Shown here in pieces: positions 47,758 through 56,548 of a stretch of DNA of 64,000 nucleotides. This stretch comes from an uncultured Lachnospiraceae bacterium. Its GTDB lineage: Bacteria; Bacillota; Clostridia; Lachnospirales; Lachnospiraceae. A model generated the notes under the pieces. The model did not search any database, was not told the DNA's origin, and worked only from the letters and a program-made list of their open reading frames with translations. The stretch lies in contig CATKXR010000014.1 in assembly GCA_949840805.1 (NCBI GenBank), positions 1 through 64,000 of the forward strand, written 5' to 3'. Every line of letters begins with the position of its first letter. Position 1 is the stretch's first letter. The position numbers and the translations under genes were made by a program.

Positions 47758-50133
47758 ATGGGTGCAATGTCTCAAAAGTTGAAGAGAGCTGAGAGTTTTA
47801 GAAATTATATTAATAAAATTTTGAGAAATCAGGAGATAGACTGTGATGAGGAATGGTGGGGCAGAGAGGATGTTTGGGATGAACTGCAGCAATTAGCCTG
47901 CGCAGAGGAAAATTATGTTTCGGATTCCATAAAATTAAATATTGACAGTATGGAGAAGCTGGTTATCGCAGTGTTTTGGCGGGATCCGGATGACCTCTTT
48001 AAGACAGTTACAGAAAGGATAGAGAAGTTGATTGAGGGAGGGGAGATAACAGGAATCCAGCTGGTATTTTTTGTCGGAGATATGAAGAGCAGAATCAGTC
48101 TGGAGAGGACATTTGACACAAAAGCTGTAGCAGGGCTGAGAAAGAAAGCCAGGAAAAACACAGCCAATAAAGAATTGGGGATTCACTGCATCTATATTCT
48201 TCAAAAAGAGTATGACAGCCAGGAGGTGAAGCTGACCGGGTTGAGGCGCCATGAGATGATGCAGATGCCTCCCATTGAGGGGAAGATCAACCAGGAAAGG
48301 CCTGAAAAACGTGAAGATCCCGGAGAAAGGATCAATGCACTGGTCTTTACGGTGGATCTGTATCAGCTGGCAAAGCTGTATAATCTGATTGGGGATAAAC
48401 TTTTTAAGAATAATGTACGGTTTGGAATCAGCGAGACTCTGGGAGTGGATTCGTCTATCCGGAGAACTTTGGAGACAGAACCAGAACTTTTCTGGTTTAA
48501 GAATAACGGGATTACAATCCTGGTGGAGAATCCTGATTTTATGCCAAGAAACGTGGAGGAATTGAAACTGGACTATATTGGACCGGAGAGAGACCCAAAT
48601 TTTTCCGTTGTAAACGGCGCGCAGACGATTACTACAGCGGCCAGGTATTTCTTCAATAAGGAGTATGATTTGGAGAACAGTCAGAAAGGGGCAGAAGAAA
48701 AGTCTGAATCTCTTAAAAAGCTGAACTATTCGAAGCAGGCCCAGGTGATTTTGCGTATTATTCAGATTTCCGGAGGCGAAAAACCTTCTGTACCTTCCCA
48801 TACGGCCAAGGACATCAGTGTGGCGCTGAATCGGCAAAAGCCTATTAAGATGGAGGACATTGCATTTACCCTGGGATTTGTGGAAAAACTGACAAAGTAT
48901 CTGGAGCGGACCTATGGGGGTAATTCGGAAGAATTTCTGCTGGTACGGCGAGGAGAAGAAAGCGGTGTGGATGAGGAGATGGATCTGGTGGAATTTGCCA
49001 GGGCCAGATTGGCCTGTATCAGTCATCCGGGAGAAGCCAGAAGCCAGGGAGCCAAGACACTGCTGAAAATCAGGACAGACGATGGGACAGAAGATACATT
49101 CCAGCGAAAGGATATTTTTGTACCGGAATGGGCGGAGGCGGATGAGAATGAGGAAGCCGGTGTCTTCCGCCGCTATTATGGTGCTGTCTGGTTTGCCCAT
49201 AAGATTGCAGGAGAATATGAGAGACAGAGAAAGGCTGTAATAAAAGGCGCGGAGAATGATTTTTCTACGGTCATTAACAATGGCAAATGGTATTTTACAG
49301 CGATTTTGGTGCAGCTCTTCCGTGGATTGACAGATGGGGAAGGAGTTTACAGTTGGGAAGAATATGATTTTTCTGATTTTGCAGTTTCGTTTTCGTCGGT
49401 ATGTGAGAAGATTCCGGAGGCCATGGTGTCTTTTGCAGGAATGGTAGTGTCTTATATAGAAGGGAAAGCAGAATATGGAGAACTGAATTCCAATCTGTTT
49501 AAGAAAGACGAGCTTTACAGAGGCCTGATGGAGGAGATTATACATGTCTTTACACCTGCTTTGACCGGGAATAGAGAGACCGGGGCACAGAAAGAATTGT
49601 GGAAGCTGGCGCAGCTGTTTTCTGTGACGAACACTCTCATAGCAAGAGCTGAGGTTGCAGCTGTAATGGAAGAACAGACAGCATGGCTGAAAACTGATGG
49701 AGGAAAGTCAGCAGCTGCTGACGCTAAGCGGAAGACGATTTTAAAAAAGCAGGCAGGTACAGGAAGAAAACTGGCTGCTGTTAAGATGGATTATCTGGTC
49801 CTAAATGGATGGAAATATCCCTGTAAGATACTTGCCCAGGCTCAGGCGGATACGGTATGCTATATATTAGAGAATTATGAGGTTGCAGAAGAGCAGTTAA
49901 AGGTCTGTTCTGATTGGCTTACCGCCCAGAAGGAAAAAGGCGAGACAAAAGAAAAATATTTTCGCAATGTGAAAAGGGTCGAAGTGAACGGAAAAGAGTA
50001 CTGGGTCGGGACTTCAAGCAACCTGGAGACGAAGTGCAGCCAGATAAGGACTCTCTGCGAAGTAGCCCATGTTGGAAAAAATGAGATTTTCTGGTATATG
50101 GACTCTTTGGAAACCCCTGTATTTTCCTGGTAG
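47758..50133 (+). CDS. AIPR family (abortive phage infection) protein
   Basis: 791 residues from ATG 47758, with GGGGGAG upstream. LFWFKNNGITILVENPDF (~245-262) and NFSVVNGAQTITTAARYF (~280-297) are the AIPR core motifs. The N-terminal ~200 residues resemble the restriction-endonuclease-like or partner-binding part of these proteins, without a clear catalytic motif. AIPR was first defined in the lactococcal AbiR abortive-infection system. A strong terminator follows. With the upstream FRG gene it forms a candidate two-gene defence module. Confidence 0.85.
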   Translation: MGAMSQKLKRAESFRNYINKILRNQEIDCDEEWWGREDVWDELQQLACAEENYVSDSIKLNIDSMEKLVIAVFWRDPDDLFKTVTERIEKLIEGGEITGIQLVFFVGDMKSRISLERTFDTKAVAGLRKKARKNTANKELGIHCIYILQKEYDSQEVKLTGLRRHEMMQMPPIEGKINQERPEKREDPGERINALVFTVDLYQLAKLYNLIGDKLFKNNVRFGISETLGVDSSIRRTLETEPELFWFKNNGITILVENPDFMPRNVEELKLDYIGPERDPNFSVVNGAQTITTAARYFFNKEYDLENSQKGAEEKSESLKKLNYSKQAQVILRIIQISGGEKPSVPSHTAKDISVALNRQKPIKMEDIAFTLGFVEKLTKYLERTYGGNSEEFLLVRRGEESGVDEEMDLVEFARARLACISHPGEARSQGAKTLLKIRTDDGTEDTFQRKDIFVPEWAEADENEEAGVFRRYYGAVWFAHKIAGEYERQRKAVIKGAENDFSTVINNGKWYFTAILVQLFRGLTDGEGVYSWEEYDFSDFAVSFSSVCEKIPEAMVSFAGMVVSYIEGKAEYGELNSNLFKKDELYRGLMEEIIHVFTPALTGNRETGAQKELWKLAQLFSVTNTLIARAEVAAVMEEQTAWLKTDGGKSAAADAKRKTILKKQAGTGRKLAAVKMDYLVLNGWKYPCKILAQAQADTVCYILENYEVAEEQLKVCSDWLTAQKEKGETKEKYFRNVKRVEVNGKEYWVGTSSNLETKCSQIRTLCEVAHVGKNEIFWYMDSLETPVFSW

Positions 50134-50209
50134 GCCTGCGGGAAGAAGGATTCCATAAAATAGAGAGGTTTCAGCGGCAAAGGCTGTGGAGAACTCGAGA
50201 TAAGAGAAT

Positions 50210-50256
50210 GGCAGACGCAGGAACTGATACGTTCAGGACCATGTGTCTGCCTTTTT
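50210..50256 (+). terminator. Rho-independent terminator after the AIPR gene
   Basis: GGCAGAC (50210-50216) and GTCTGCC (50245-50251) pair, followed by TTTTT; it also lies just past the end of the convergent transferase gene. Confidence 0.7.
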
Positions 50257-50268
50257 GTCTGTTTTCCT

Positions 50269-51201
50269 TCACGACAACAGCCCGCTGTCCCGGAACAGGC
50301 AGGTGAATTCCTTCTGGGCGTGCCCGAACATATGGTCCTCGAAAGTCAGCCAGGTCCGCAGAAACTCCAGGCCTTTGGCGGTCAGGCAGGTCTTGCCTCC
50401 CCGGCTCCCTCCGTGGCGTCGTTCCACCACAGCAAATCCGGTCTCCTGCTCCAGCTTGTTCAGCATGTCCCAGGCCTTGCTGTAGGACAGGGCCATCTGG
50501 GTACAGGCTCCCCGGACCGAGTGAGTGTCCTGGATCAGATACAAAAGCAGCTTGACTCTGGTGTTGAAAAAGGTGTGTTCTTTCTGGAGCCCCAGCTGAA
50601 TAAAGGGGTGGAGCAGGGCCCGGTTGTGCTCGGAGAGCCGTTCTTCCAGCTCCCGGCTGTCGTGTATGGTACACAAGATACCCGGATCCGGCACGTCGGC
50701 GAAAACCCGGCGGTCCGCCAGGGATTTCATGGCCCCCCGAAGTCCTTCCTCGCCGTCATAGGCCAGGATCCGGGGGAACACGGACTGGGACAAAAGGATG
50801 GGGTGGCCTGACTGTCCCTCATAGCGGGGCGTGATGATCTCCCCCTCCATGGACAGCATGGAAGCCAGGGTGTCGGCGGTGTACATGGGGGCGTTGACAG
50901 GGGTGAACATGACCCGCTCACATTTGCCTTCCAGATACTCAAGCCCTGTCTTTACAGACTCAAACAGCTTGGGCTGTTCACAGTCCTCCAGCTTGAGAAA
51001 GATCACCCCGTAGCCGGAGAGCTGGTACTTCACTTCCTCTTCCTGGGTTCCGGTTATGATGACGATGGGGAAAATGCCGGCCTGCTGGAAGGTGATGACG
51101 ATCCGCTTGACAATGGGGATGGTTCCCACCTGAAACAGAGGCATGGCGTCCTTTTTGCTGGCGGCGCCGATGACACCGCCGGTTCGGTTGATCCTGATCA
51201 C
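50269..51201 (-). CDS. MobA-like NTP transferase fused to ModE/LysR-type HTH
   Basis: 310 residues. The N-terminal ~200 residues are a nucleotidyltransferase of the MobA/MocA group (GGVIGAASKKDAMPLFQVG for the nucleotide loop, FTPVNAPMYTADTLASML and PRYEGQSGHPILLS). The first glycine loop is atypical, so activity is uncertain. Residues ~210-305 are a ModE-like winged helix (CTQMALSYSKAWDMLNKLEQ, then RRHGGSRGGKTCLTAKG). Such fusions accompany molybdenum-hydroxylase maturation in Clostridia; no hydroxylase gene is in the window. The upstream region carries a structured repeat. Confidence 0.8.
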   Translation of the reverse strand: MIRINRTGGVIGAASKKDAMPLFQVGTIPIVKRIVITFQQAGIFPIVIITGTQEEEVKYQLSGYGVIFLKLEDCEQPKLFESVKTGLEYLEGKCERVMFTPVNAPMYTADTLASMLSMEGEIITPRYEGQSGHPILLSQSVFPRILAYDGEEGLRGAMKSLADRRVFADVPDPGILCTIHDSRELEERLSEHNRALLHPFIQLGLQKEHTFFNTRVKLLLYLIQDTHSVRGACTQMALSYSKAWDMLNKLEQETGFAVVERRHGGSRGGKTCLTAKGLEFLRTWLTFEDHMFGHAQKEFTCLFRDSGLLS

Positions 51202-51235
51202 GGGTTTTCTCCTTCCTGTCCGGTTTTTTTGAAAT

Positions 51236-51440
51236 GGTTATGACCTTTTGACCCCTATGATACCACAGATTGCTCCGCGCTTTGCGCTTACGCAATCTTA
51301 AAACACCTCAAATCCGCTCATTTTTCTGCGAAAAATGGCTACTTTTCGGTGTTTTTTCGGGTCCCAAGGTCAAAAATCCTTTTGCAAGCGGGCTTGCGTC
51401 GGATTTTCCGACCTTTTGACCCTGGTATCATCATTTTATC
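51236..51440. repeat. Structured repeat region upstream of the transferase gene
   Basis: GACCTTTTGACCC occurs directly repeated (about 51242 and 51410), ATGATACCA and TGGTATCAT are inverted near the ends, and CATTTTTCTGCGAAAAATG forms a hairpin in the middle, inside a CACC/GGTG stem. This looks like another long folded element. The stretch 51441-51708 shows no gene. Confidence 0.55.
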
Positions 51441-51708
51441 ATAAAGAGAGACGGGAGGAAACCTGAAAAAAATTCTGAGAGGCCGCCAGAGCCGGTGTTT
51501 GGCTTTGGATCGCGGGCTCTTTTTTTCGCTCGGTTCTGTGAAGGGAACGTTACCGCCTATCAGCAGAACGAAGAGGCGCAGCGGGCAGGAGATAAAAAAT
51601 CCTCTGCCCGATTCGCGTGACAGCAGAATCGGAAAAGAAACTTAAATGGATTAATGATAATATGATAGTGGATATCCAATATAAAAAATGAGCTGTGAGG
51701 TGATAGTC

Positions 51709-52614
51709 ATGGATAGAAAAGAAGCCGTGAGGAAGAGTCTGAATTATATCGAAAAGCATATTAGCGGGAAATTGTCTGTAGAAGACATTTCCGGTTATGT
51801 GGGATATTCAGAATATCATTTTTCCAGAATTTTTAAAGAGTTTATGGGAGTATCGGTTATGGAATATGTTAAAAAACGGAAGCTGATATTCGCGTCTGAG
51901 GAAATTCTGAGAGGAAGAAAGATCATCGAAGTGGCTGTGGACTGTGGTTATGACTCACACAGCGGTTTTACAAGAGCGTTTTGCAGGGAATTTGGTTTTT
52001 ACCCCGCGCTTTTAAAAGCAATCACGATTCATTTAGAAGGAGGAAATGGAATGGAACATGTATTTATGGAAAAGGCCGGTCTTCATATGTCTAAGGAGGA
52101 GCTGCTGGCGAAAGTAAAAACGGCGGTGCTGGAAAACGGGATTTCGTTGGAGGAAGGTCAAATTGACGCGATGTACAAGAAAGCGGTTTCCGCTTATGAA
52201 GGAATGAAACGGTATTCCGGGGAAGAATATGTTACCCACCCTCTCCATGTGGCATTGATTCTGGCCTGTATGGAAGCGGAACCGGACTGTATTCTGGCCG
52301 GAATGATGTGTGATGTTCTGAAAAAAACGGACACGGATCTGGAGAAACTGTGTCTGCCAACCCAGGTAAAAACCCTTGTTCTGGGTACTAACAGGGAGAT
52401 TGAAGGGAGCCAGGAGCAGACGGATAAAAAAGTGGTTCTTATAAAAATGGCGGAGAGGCTTCACAATATGCGGACAATTGAGTTTATGGACGAGGAGAGC
52501 AGGAGAAAGAAGGCGGTGGAAACTCTGGAACTGTTTTTGCCTGTTGCGGCAAAACTGGGCAATGAAAAGCTGACGGCAGAACTGAATGATCTGGCTTTGA
52601 AGTGTCTGGCTTAA
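51709..52614 (+). CDS. AraC-type HTH fused to degenerate RelA/SpoT-like HD domain
   Basis: 301 residues from ATG 51709 (GAGGTGAT upstream). Residues 1-105 are the two AraC helix-turn-helix motifs (LSVEDISGYVGYSEYHFSRI, and VDCGYDSHSGFTRAFCREFG). Residues ~130-260 match the HD_4 hydrolase fold (RYSGEEYVTHPLHVALILAC). The HD doublet, normally LLHDVVEDT, reads MMCDVLKKT, and ADRLHNMRT reads AERLHNMRT. Metal binding and hydrolysis are therefore unlikely; the domain may bind a (p)ppGpp-like ligand as a sensor. Monocistronic. Confidence 0.8.
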   Translation: MDRKEAVRKSLNYIEKHISGKLSVEDISGYVGYSEYHFSRIFKEFMGVSVMEYVKKRKLIFASEEILRGRKIIEVAVDCGYDSHSGFTRAFCREFGFYPALLKAITIHLEGGNGMEHVFMEKAGLHMSKEELLAKVKTAVLENGISLEEGQIDAMYKKAVSAYEGMKRYSGEEYVTHPLHVALILACMEAEPDCILAGMMCDVLKKTDTDLEKLCLPTQVKTLVLGTNREIEGSQEQTDKKVVLIKMAERLHNMRTIEFMDEESRRKKAVETLELFLPVAAKLGNEKLTAELNDLALKCLA

Positions 52615-52715
52615 TTCGAACGGTTTAAATTCCGCCTGGGCCGTCTTCAGGCCGGACCGCTCCGGATTCGACAGGAGGTGCCCCGCTGGCCCATCAAAAA
52701 ATTTCTTCATAAGTG

Positions 52716-52746
52716 TTGACTTAGACTGAACTCGAAGTAGTAGACT
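52716..52746 (+). promoter_or_regulatory. MerR-type promoter with 19-bp spacer
   Basis: TTGACT (52716-52721) and TAGACT (52741-52746) are separated by 19 bp, and the spacer CTTAGACTGAACTCGAAG is an imperfect palindrome. Overlong spacers with such a dyad are the hallmark of MerR-activated promoters. The cognate regulator is not adjacent. Confidence 0.65.
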
Positions 52747-52777
52747 GTAGAAAATGGTATACACAGAGAGGGGAGAG

Positions 52778-53878
52778 ATGATGATGGAATATCGGATCAA
52801 TCAGAAAACCGGAGATAAGATCAGTATCCTGGGCCTTGGCTCCAGCTGTATCTCTGACACGGCGGAAGGAGAGGCCCTGGAGGCCCTTGGGAAGGCCTAT
52901 GAACACGGAGTCAACTACTTTGACATGGCAGCCGGAGGGGCGGCCTGCTTCGAGTACTATGGGAAGGCCTTTGAGAAGGAGCGGAAGCATATTTTTTATC
53001 AGATTCATTTTGGGGCCAACTACGCTACGGGGACTTACGGATGGACCACAAAACTGGATGAGGTGAAGCGTTCTGTGGACTGGCAGCTTACGAAACTTCG
53101 GACCGACTACATTGATTACGGGTTTATCCACTGTCTGGACGAGGAGTCGGATTGGGAGGCCTATGAGAAGAACGGAGTTCTCGCCTTTCTTCTGAGTCTG
53201 AAGGACCAGGGGGTGGTGAGGCACCTTGGGCTGTCTTCCCACACGCCGAAGCTGGTGAACCGGGGGCTGGACACAGGTCTTCTGGATATGGTCATGTTCT
53301 CCATCAACCCGGGATATGATTATCATCACGGGACTTACGCCAAAGGAAATGGGGCGGAGCGCATGGCCCTCTACCGCAGGTGTCAGGCGGAGGGAGTGGG
53401 GATCTCGGTGATGAAGGCGTTTTCCGGGGGGCAGCTTCTTGAGGCGAAGACTTCTCCTTTCGGGAAGGCGCTGACAGAGTATCAGTGCATTCAGTACGCT
53501 CTGGATAAGCCCGGGGTTCTCACGGTTCTGCCGGGGATTCGGGGGCTTAAGGACATGGAGCGGATCCTTGGATTTCTGGAGGCCTCTCCCCAGGAGAAGG
53601 ACTATTCGGTCATCGGCTCTTTTACCCCCGGAGAGATGGAAGGAACCTGCGTCTACTGCAACCACTGCCAGCCCTGCCCGGCGGGCCTGAATGTGGGTCT
53701 GATCAACAAGTATTATGACCTGGCCAAAGCCGGGGACGCTCTGGCGGCAGGCCATTATGAGAAGCTGGAGAAGAAGGCGGGAGATTGTCTTCACTGCGGA
53801 CACTGCGACAGCCGGTGCCCCTTCCATGTGAGGCAGGGGGAGAATATGGACCGGATTCGGGAGTATTTCGGGGCATAA
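52778..53878 (+). CDS. Aldo/keto reductase with C-terminal ferredoxin-type domain
   Basis: 366 residues from ATG 52778 (GGGAGAG upstream; 52781 and 52784 also possible). The AKR barrel occupies ~1-285 (ISILGLGSSCISD, GVNYFDMAAGG, RHLGLSSHTPKLV). The C-terminus has CVYCNHCQPCPAGLNVG and CLHCGHCDSRCPFHV, binding one or two 4Fe-4S clusters. The catalytic Tyr/Lys region is partly altered, as in many ferredoxin-type AKRs of anaerobes. Probably a cytoplasmic redox enzyme of unknown substrate, controlled by the MerR-type promoter upstream. Confidence 0.85.
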   Translation: MMMEYRINQKTGDKISILGLGSSCISDTAEGEALEALGKAYEHGVNYFDMAAGGAACFEYYGKAFEKERKHIFYQIHFGANYATGTYGWTTKLDEVKRSVDWQLTKLRTDYIDYGFIHCLDEESDWEAYEKNGVLAFLLSLKDQGVVRHLGLSSHTPKLVNRGLDTGLLDMVMFSINPGYDYHHGTYAKGNGAERMALYRRCQAEGVGISVMKAFSGGQLLEAKTSPFGKALTEYQCIQYALDKPGVLTVLPGIRGLKDMERILGFLEASPQEKDYSVIGSFTPGEMEGTCVYCNHCQPCPAGLNVGLINKYYDLAKAGDALAAGHYEKLEKKAGDCLHCGHCDSRCPFHVRQGENMDRIREYFGA

Positions 53879-53882
53879 ATCC

Positions 53883-55040
53883 CTACACATAAAGTTCCCG
53901 GCTGTGAGTCTCCCAGGACTCGGGCATCTCCAGATGATCGATCATGCGCTCCAGGACAGGAATGGGGAGGCTGCGCTGTCTCTTCTGGTTTCTCACAAGG
54001 AGTTCCTCGTAGGGGACCTCCAGATAGACCAGGCGGATGCGGGCGTGATAAGCGGAGAAGAGACCGCACAGCTGTTCCCTGTTTTTAAAGATCAGGTTGG
54101 TGGCGTTCCAGATAAATGGCTCTTGCTTTCTCAGATATTCCCTGGCCCGTTTGGTGGCGATCTGAACCGCTTTGGAGGAGCCTTTTTGGGGAGAGATCCC
54201 GTATTCCTCCCGGATCTGGTCCAGGGAGATCACTGGAAGCCCGCCTCCGTGCCGCGTAATCCAGGTATCTTTTCCCGCCAGGGGAAGGCCTGCCATGAGA
54301 CGGACCTCAAAGGCCGTGTCGTCGTACAGTTCACTGCCTTCCCACAGGTCGGTTCTGTGAAAATATTCGTAGCGGGTATGGGGGTTGGCAAAGGCGTAAG
54401 CCTGGTCCCAGATCCCCAGTTCTCTCGCGTATTCCCCAAACAGTTCCACATTGCTCTCCAGATCTTCTCCTGCCTGGTTAACCCTTCCGGCGGCGTCTGC
54501 TTTGGAGAGGAGATACAGAAGTTTCAGGGGGAGACATTGGGATGCTTTGATCAGGTCCGCCTCGGGCCGGCGCTTCTTTAGGAACCACACCGGAAGGCCG
54601 TGATAGCGGATCAGCTTTGCCACAAGTTCCCGCTCCTCCCAGGTCAGGCCGAAGCGGGCCTGCTGCCGGTAGGCCATGGCCCGAAACACCTGCTCCCCGA
54701 CGATGGTATGTCTGGGGGAAGTCCAGGCGCCGTCTTCCAGCCTGGTGCAGGAGGGTTTTCCGATGTCGTGGAAGGCAGCGGCCAGGAACAGAAGCTCCTG
54801 CTCCGGGCGGCTCAAAGTCTGCCACTGACTGAGGGTGGTCACCTGGCGGCATACCAGCCTGGTGTGCTGCCAGACATCACCTTCCTTGTGGTAGAGGGGA
54901 TTCTGAGGTACCTGTCTCAGCATGTTCAGTTCCGGAAAGACTTCTGCCAGATCGTCCAGGGAAAAGTCTGTCCGGCGGATATGGTTTAGGATTCCGGTTC
55001 CCCAAACTTCCCGGTTTGGGGCAGAGATATTTTTTTCCAT
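53883..55040 (-). CDS. HD-domain phosphohydrolase plus P-loop kinase (RNA-repair type)
   Basis: 385 residues from ATG 55040; the longer frame to 55289 runs into the ligase gene. The N-terminal half is an HD domain (DVWQHTRLV with His59, FLAAAFHDIGKPS with His91-Asp92, then SPRHTIVGEQV and IRYHGLP). The C-terminal ~140 residues are a kinase: P-loop GLPLAGKDTW (~251-260), a likely acceptor-binding SLDQIREEYG and a lid with RNQKRQRSLP. This pairing of phosphatase and kinase is what an RNA end-healing enzyme needs. The start shares one base with the ligase stop (TGATG), so both are co-translated. Confidence 0.8.
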   Translation of the reverse strand: MEKNISAPNREVWGTGILNHIRRTDFSLDDLAEVFPELNMLRQVPQNPLYHKEGDVWQHTRLVCRQVTTLSQWQTLSRPEQELLFLAAAFHDIGKPSCTRLEDGAWTSPRHTIVGEQVFRAMAYRQQARFGLTWEERELVAKLIRYHGLPVWFLKKRRPEADLIKASQCLPLKLLYLLSKADAAGRVNQAGEDLESNVELFGEYARELGIWDQAYAFANPHTRYEYFHRTDLWEGSELYDDTAFEVRLMAGLPLAGKDTWITRHGGGLPVISLDQIREEYGISPQKGSSKAVQIATKRAREYLRKQEPFIWNATNLIFKNREQLCGLFSAYHARIRLVYLEVPYEELLVRNQKRQRSLPIPVLERMIDHLEMPESWETHSRELYV

Positions 55041-55852
55041 CAAAGGCTTCCTCCTTCCTGCCAGGCTCCGAAGAGATGGGCCTGGTCCGCCAGTCTGTTG
55101 GGGATGAGAGGGCGGGATGCCCAGTGGCTCTCCGAATCCAGTATAGCGGTTAAAAACGAGGCCCTCACATATTTCAGCCGGTCGGTTACATAGTCCCCGT
55201 CCTCCACCTTGATGTAGATCCCTTCCATGATTCCTGACAGATCCGTCTGTGTCAGGGCCATATCCAGACGGACTTTTGCCTTTTGGCACTGTTCTTCAAA
55301 AGATTGCCTCTGGTTTTCCGATATGAAATGGCTGGGGCCGATGAAACGGGTGATCTCCTGGGGACTCTCATAGGTTCCCTGGTCCAGCACCAGGACCGAG
55401 TGGATAAACGGGGCCCCGGCCAGAAGTTCTCTTCTTTTGGCTGTGGACAGAAACCGGCCCTTCTCCTTGTCAAAGAGATCAAATTCCATAAAGTAGTGGG
55501 GCAGGCGGTCGTAAAAGACCGTGTGTTTGGCGTACAGCCACTCGCCGTACATCACGTAGCGGCTGCCCAGGATCTCCCGGAGAGAGTCCTGATACATTCC
55601 TGCCCAGCGTTTGAACAGGTCAAACTGCCTCTCCCCATAACCCCCTGTGAGAAAATGACCTCTGCTCTGAAGGTACATCTTCTGGTCCTGTCCAAAGCTG
55701 ACGCCGCAGTTGGCCCCGTCCACCTTTTCCTCCAGCACCAGATATTTTCCGGCAATTTCCCGGAAGGGTACGGATTTCAGATCCTCGTCCCCCTGCTGTT
55801 TTCTGGACCCTTCCAGATGGCGGGTCCGGGGATATTTATAAATGCTTTCCAT
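55040..55852 (-). CDS. RNA ligase
   Basis: 270 residues from ATG 55852 with AAGGAGC upstream. Covalent nucleotidyltransferase motifs are complete: VLEEKVDGANCGVSF with adenylated Lys43, RYVMYGEWLY (~99-107), YFMEFDLFD (~120-128), EGIYIKVED (~210-218) and DRLKYVR (~224-230). It would seal RNA ends using ATP. With the downstream HD/kinase it forms a compact end-healing and sealing operon, perhaps for tRNA cut by toxins or phage-triggered nucleases. A dispersed repeat lies directly upstream. Confidence 0.85.
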   Translation of the reverse strand: MESIYKYPRTRHLEGSRKQQGDEDLKSVPFREIAGKYLVLEEKVDGANCGVSFGQDQKMYLQSRGHFLTGGYGERQFDLFKRWAGMYQDSLREILGSRYVMYGEWLYAKHTVFYDRLPHYFMEFDLFDKEKGRFLSTAKRRELLAGAPFIHSVLVLDQGTYESPQEITRFIGPSHFISENQRQSFEEQCQKAKVRLDMALTQTDLSGIMEGIYIKVEDGDYVTDRLKYVRASFLTAILDSESHWASRPLIPNRLADQAHLFGAWQEGGSL

Positions 55853-55869
55853 AATAAATTCACGCTCCT

Positions 55870-55985
55870 TGCTATGAAAGTCCGCCGCCGAAGGCGGCAT
55901 GAATTCAGGTATGCCAAGCGCGCCCGCCACACTTTCATGGGTGGTGGCGCGCCTGCCCCGCCGGGCGCATGCAGGTTTGCTATGA
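55870..55985 (-). repeat. Dispersed structured repeat, copy 2
   Basis: Inverted relative to 47618-47720 and about 85 percent alike; its ends read CTATGAAAGTCCGCCGCC and GCGCATGCAGGTTTG. GCCGCC/GGCGGC and GCGCCCGGC pairings are kept. It sits between the RNA ligase start and its presumed promoter, so it would be part of the leader. Confidence 0.75.
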
Positions 55986-56478
55986 AAGTGTCAAACCCTC
56001 ACAATAGGTCCGCGCGCGTGTTTGCTTTTGGGGACTGATTTTTCGGCAAATTTATGGAAGGAGAGGGTGTCAGGGGACGATTTTTCCCATGCGAAAAGCA
56101 GATCCTTTCCCGGATGTTCTCCCAAGTCTGATTTCGATCTCTTTGACATGTTCCCATCAAAACAAAAGGCTGCTTTTATGAGAGCCTTCTTCCTTCTTCT
56201 GCCGGTGTCCCGACTGTTCTGTATGGTTTTAAGTTCTGGTCAAATGATAGAAATTACTTGGCGTCCTCCTGTCCGAAAGTCATCTGCTCTCTTTTTGGCG
56301 AAGGCAGCCGCCGCAGGGTTATGGGATCCGGGTCTGCTGCCTGATTGATCGGTTTTTCCGGCCCCTGGGCAAAGTAAAGTCTTGCCGTATGGGCTGAATT
56401 TATTATAGACCAGAGAGAGGGGAAAGGCAAGGGGGATTTTGTAAAGTTGTAAAGATTTCGTCCCGAAGATTGCGGACA
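55986..56478. other. Gene-free stretch
   Basis: Upstream region of the leftward RNA-repair operon. Short frames have no family likeness. No clear terminator or repeat found. Confidence 0.4.
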
Positions 56479-56507
56479 TTGACGGAAAATAGGGGGTGTG
56501 GTAAGAT
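56479..56507 (+). promoter_or_regulatory. Promoter of the Rpn remnant
   Basis: TTGACG (56479-56484), 17-bp spacer, TAAGAT (56502-56507), 41 nt before the GTG start at 56549. Confidence 0.55.
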
Positions 56508-56548
56508 GGAAATGTAAAAGTGATACGGACTGAGGAAGGGAGATATTG

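Noticed and set aside
47935-49545. 536-residue minus frame opposite the AIPR gene
   Set aside because: Antisense of conserved AIPR motifs; no own family signal.
52721-53890. 389-residue minus frame opposite the Fe-S aldo/keto reductase
   Set aside because: Antisense shadow; the plus frame has intact AKR and cluster motifs.
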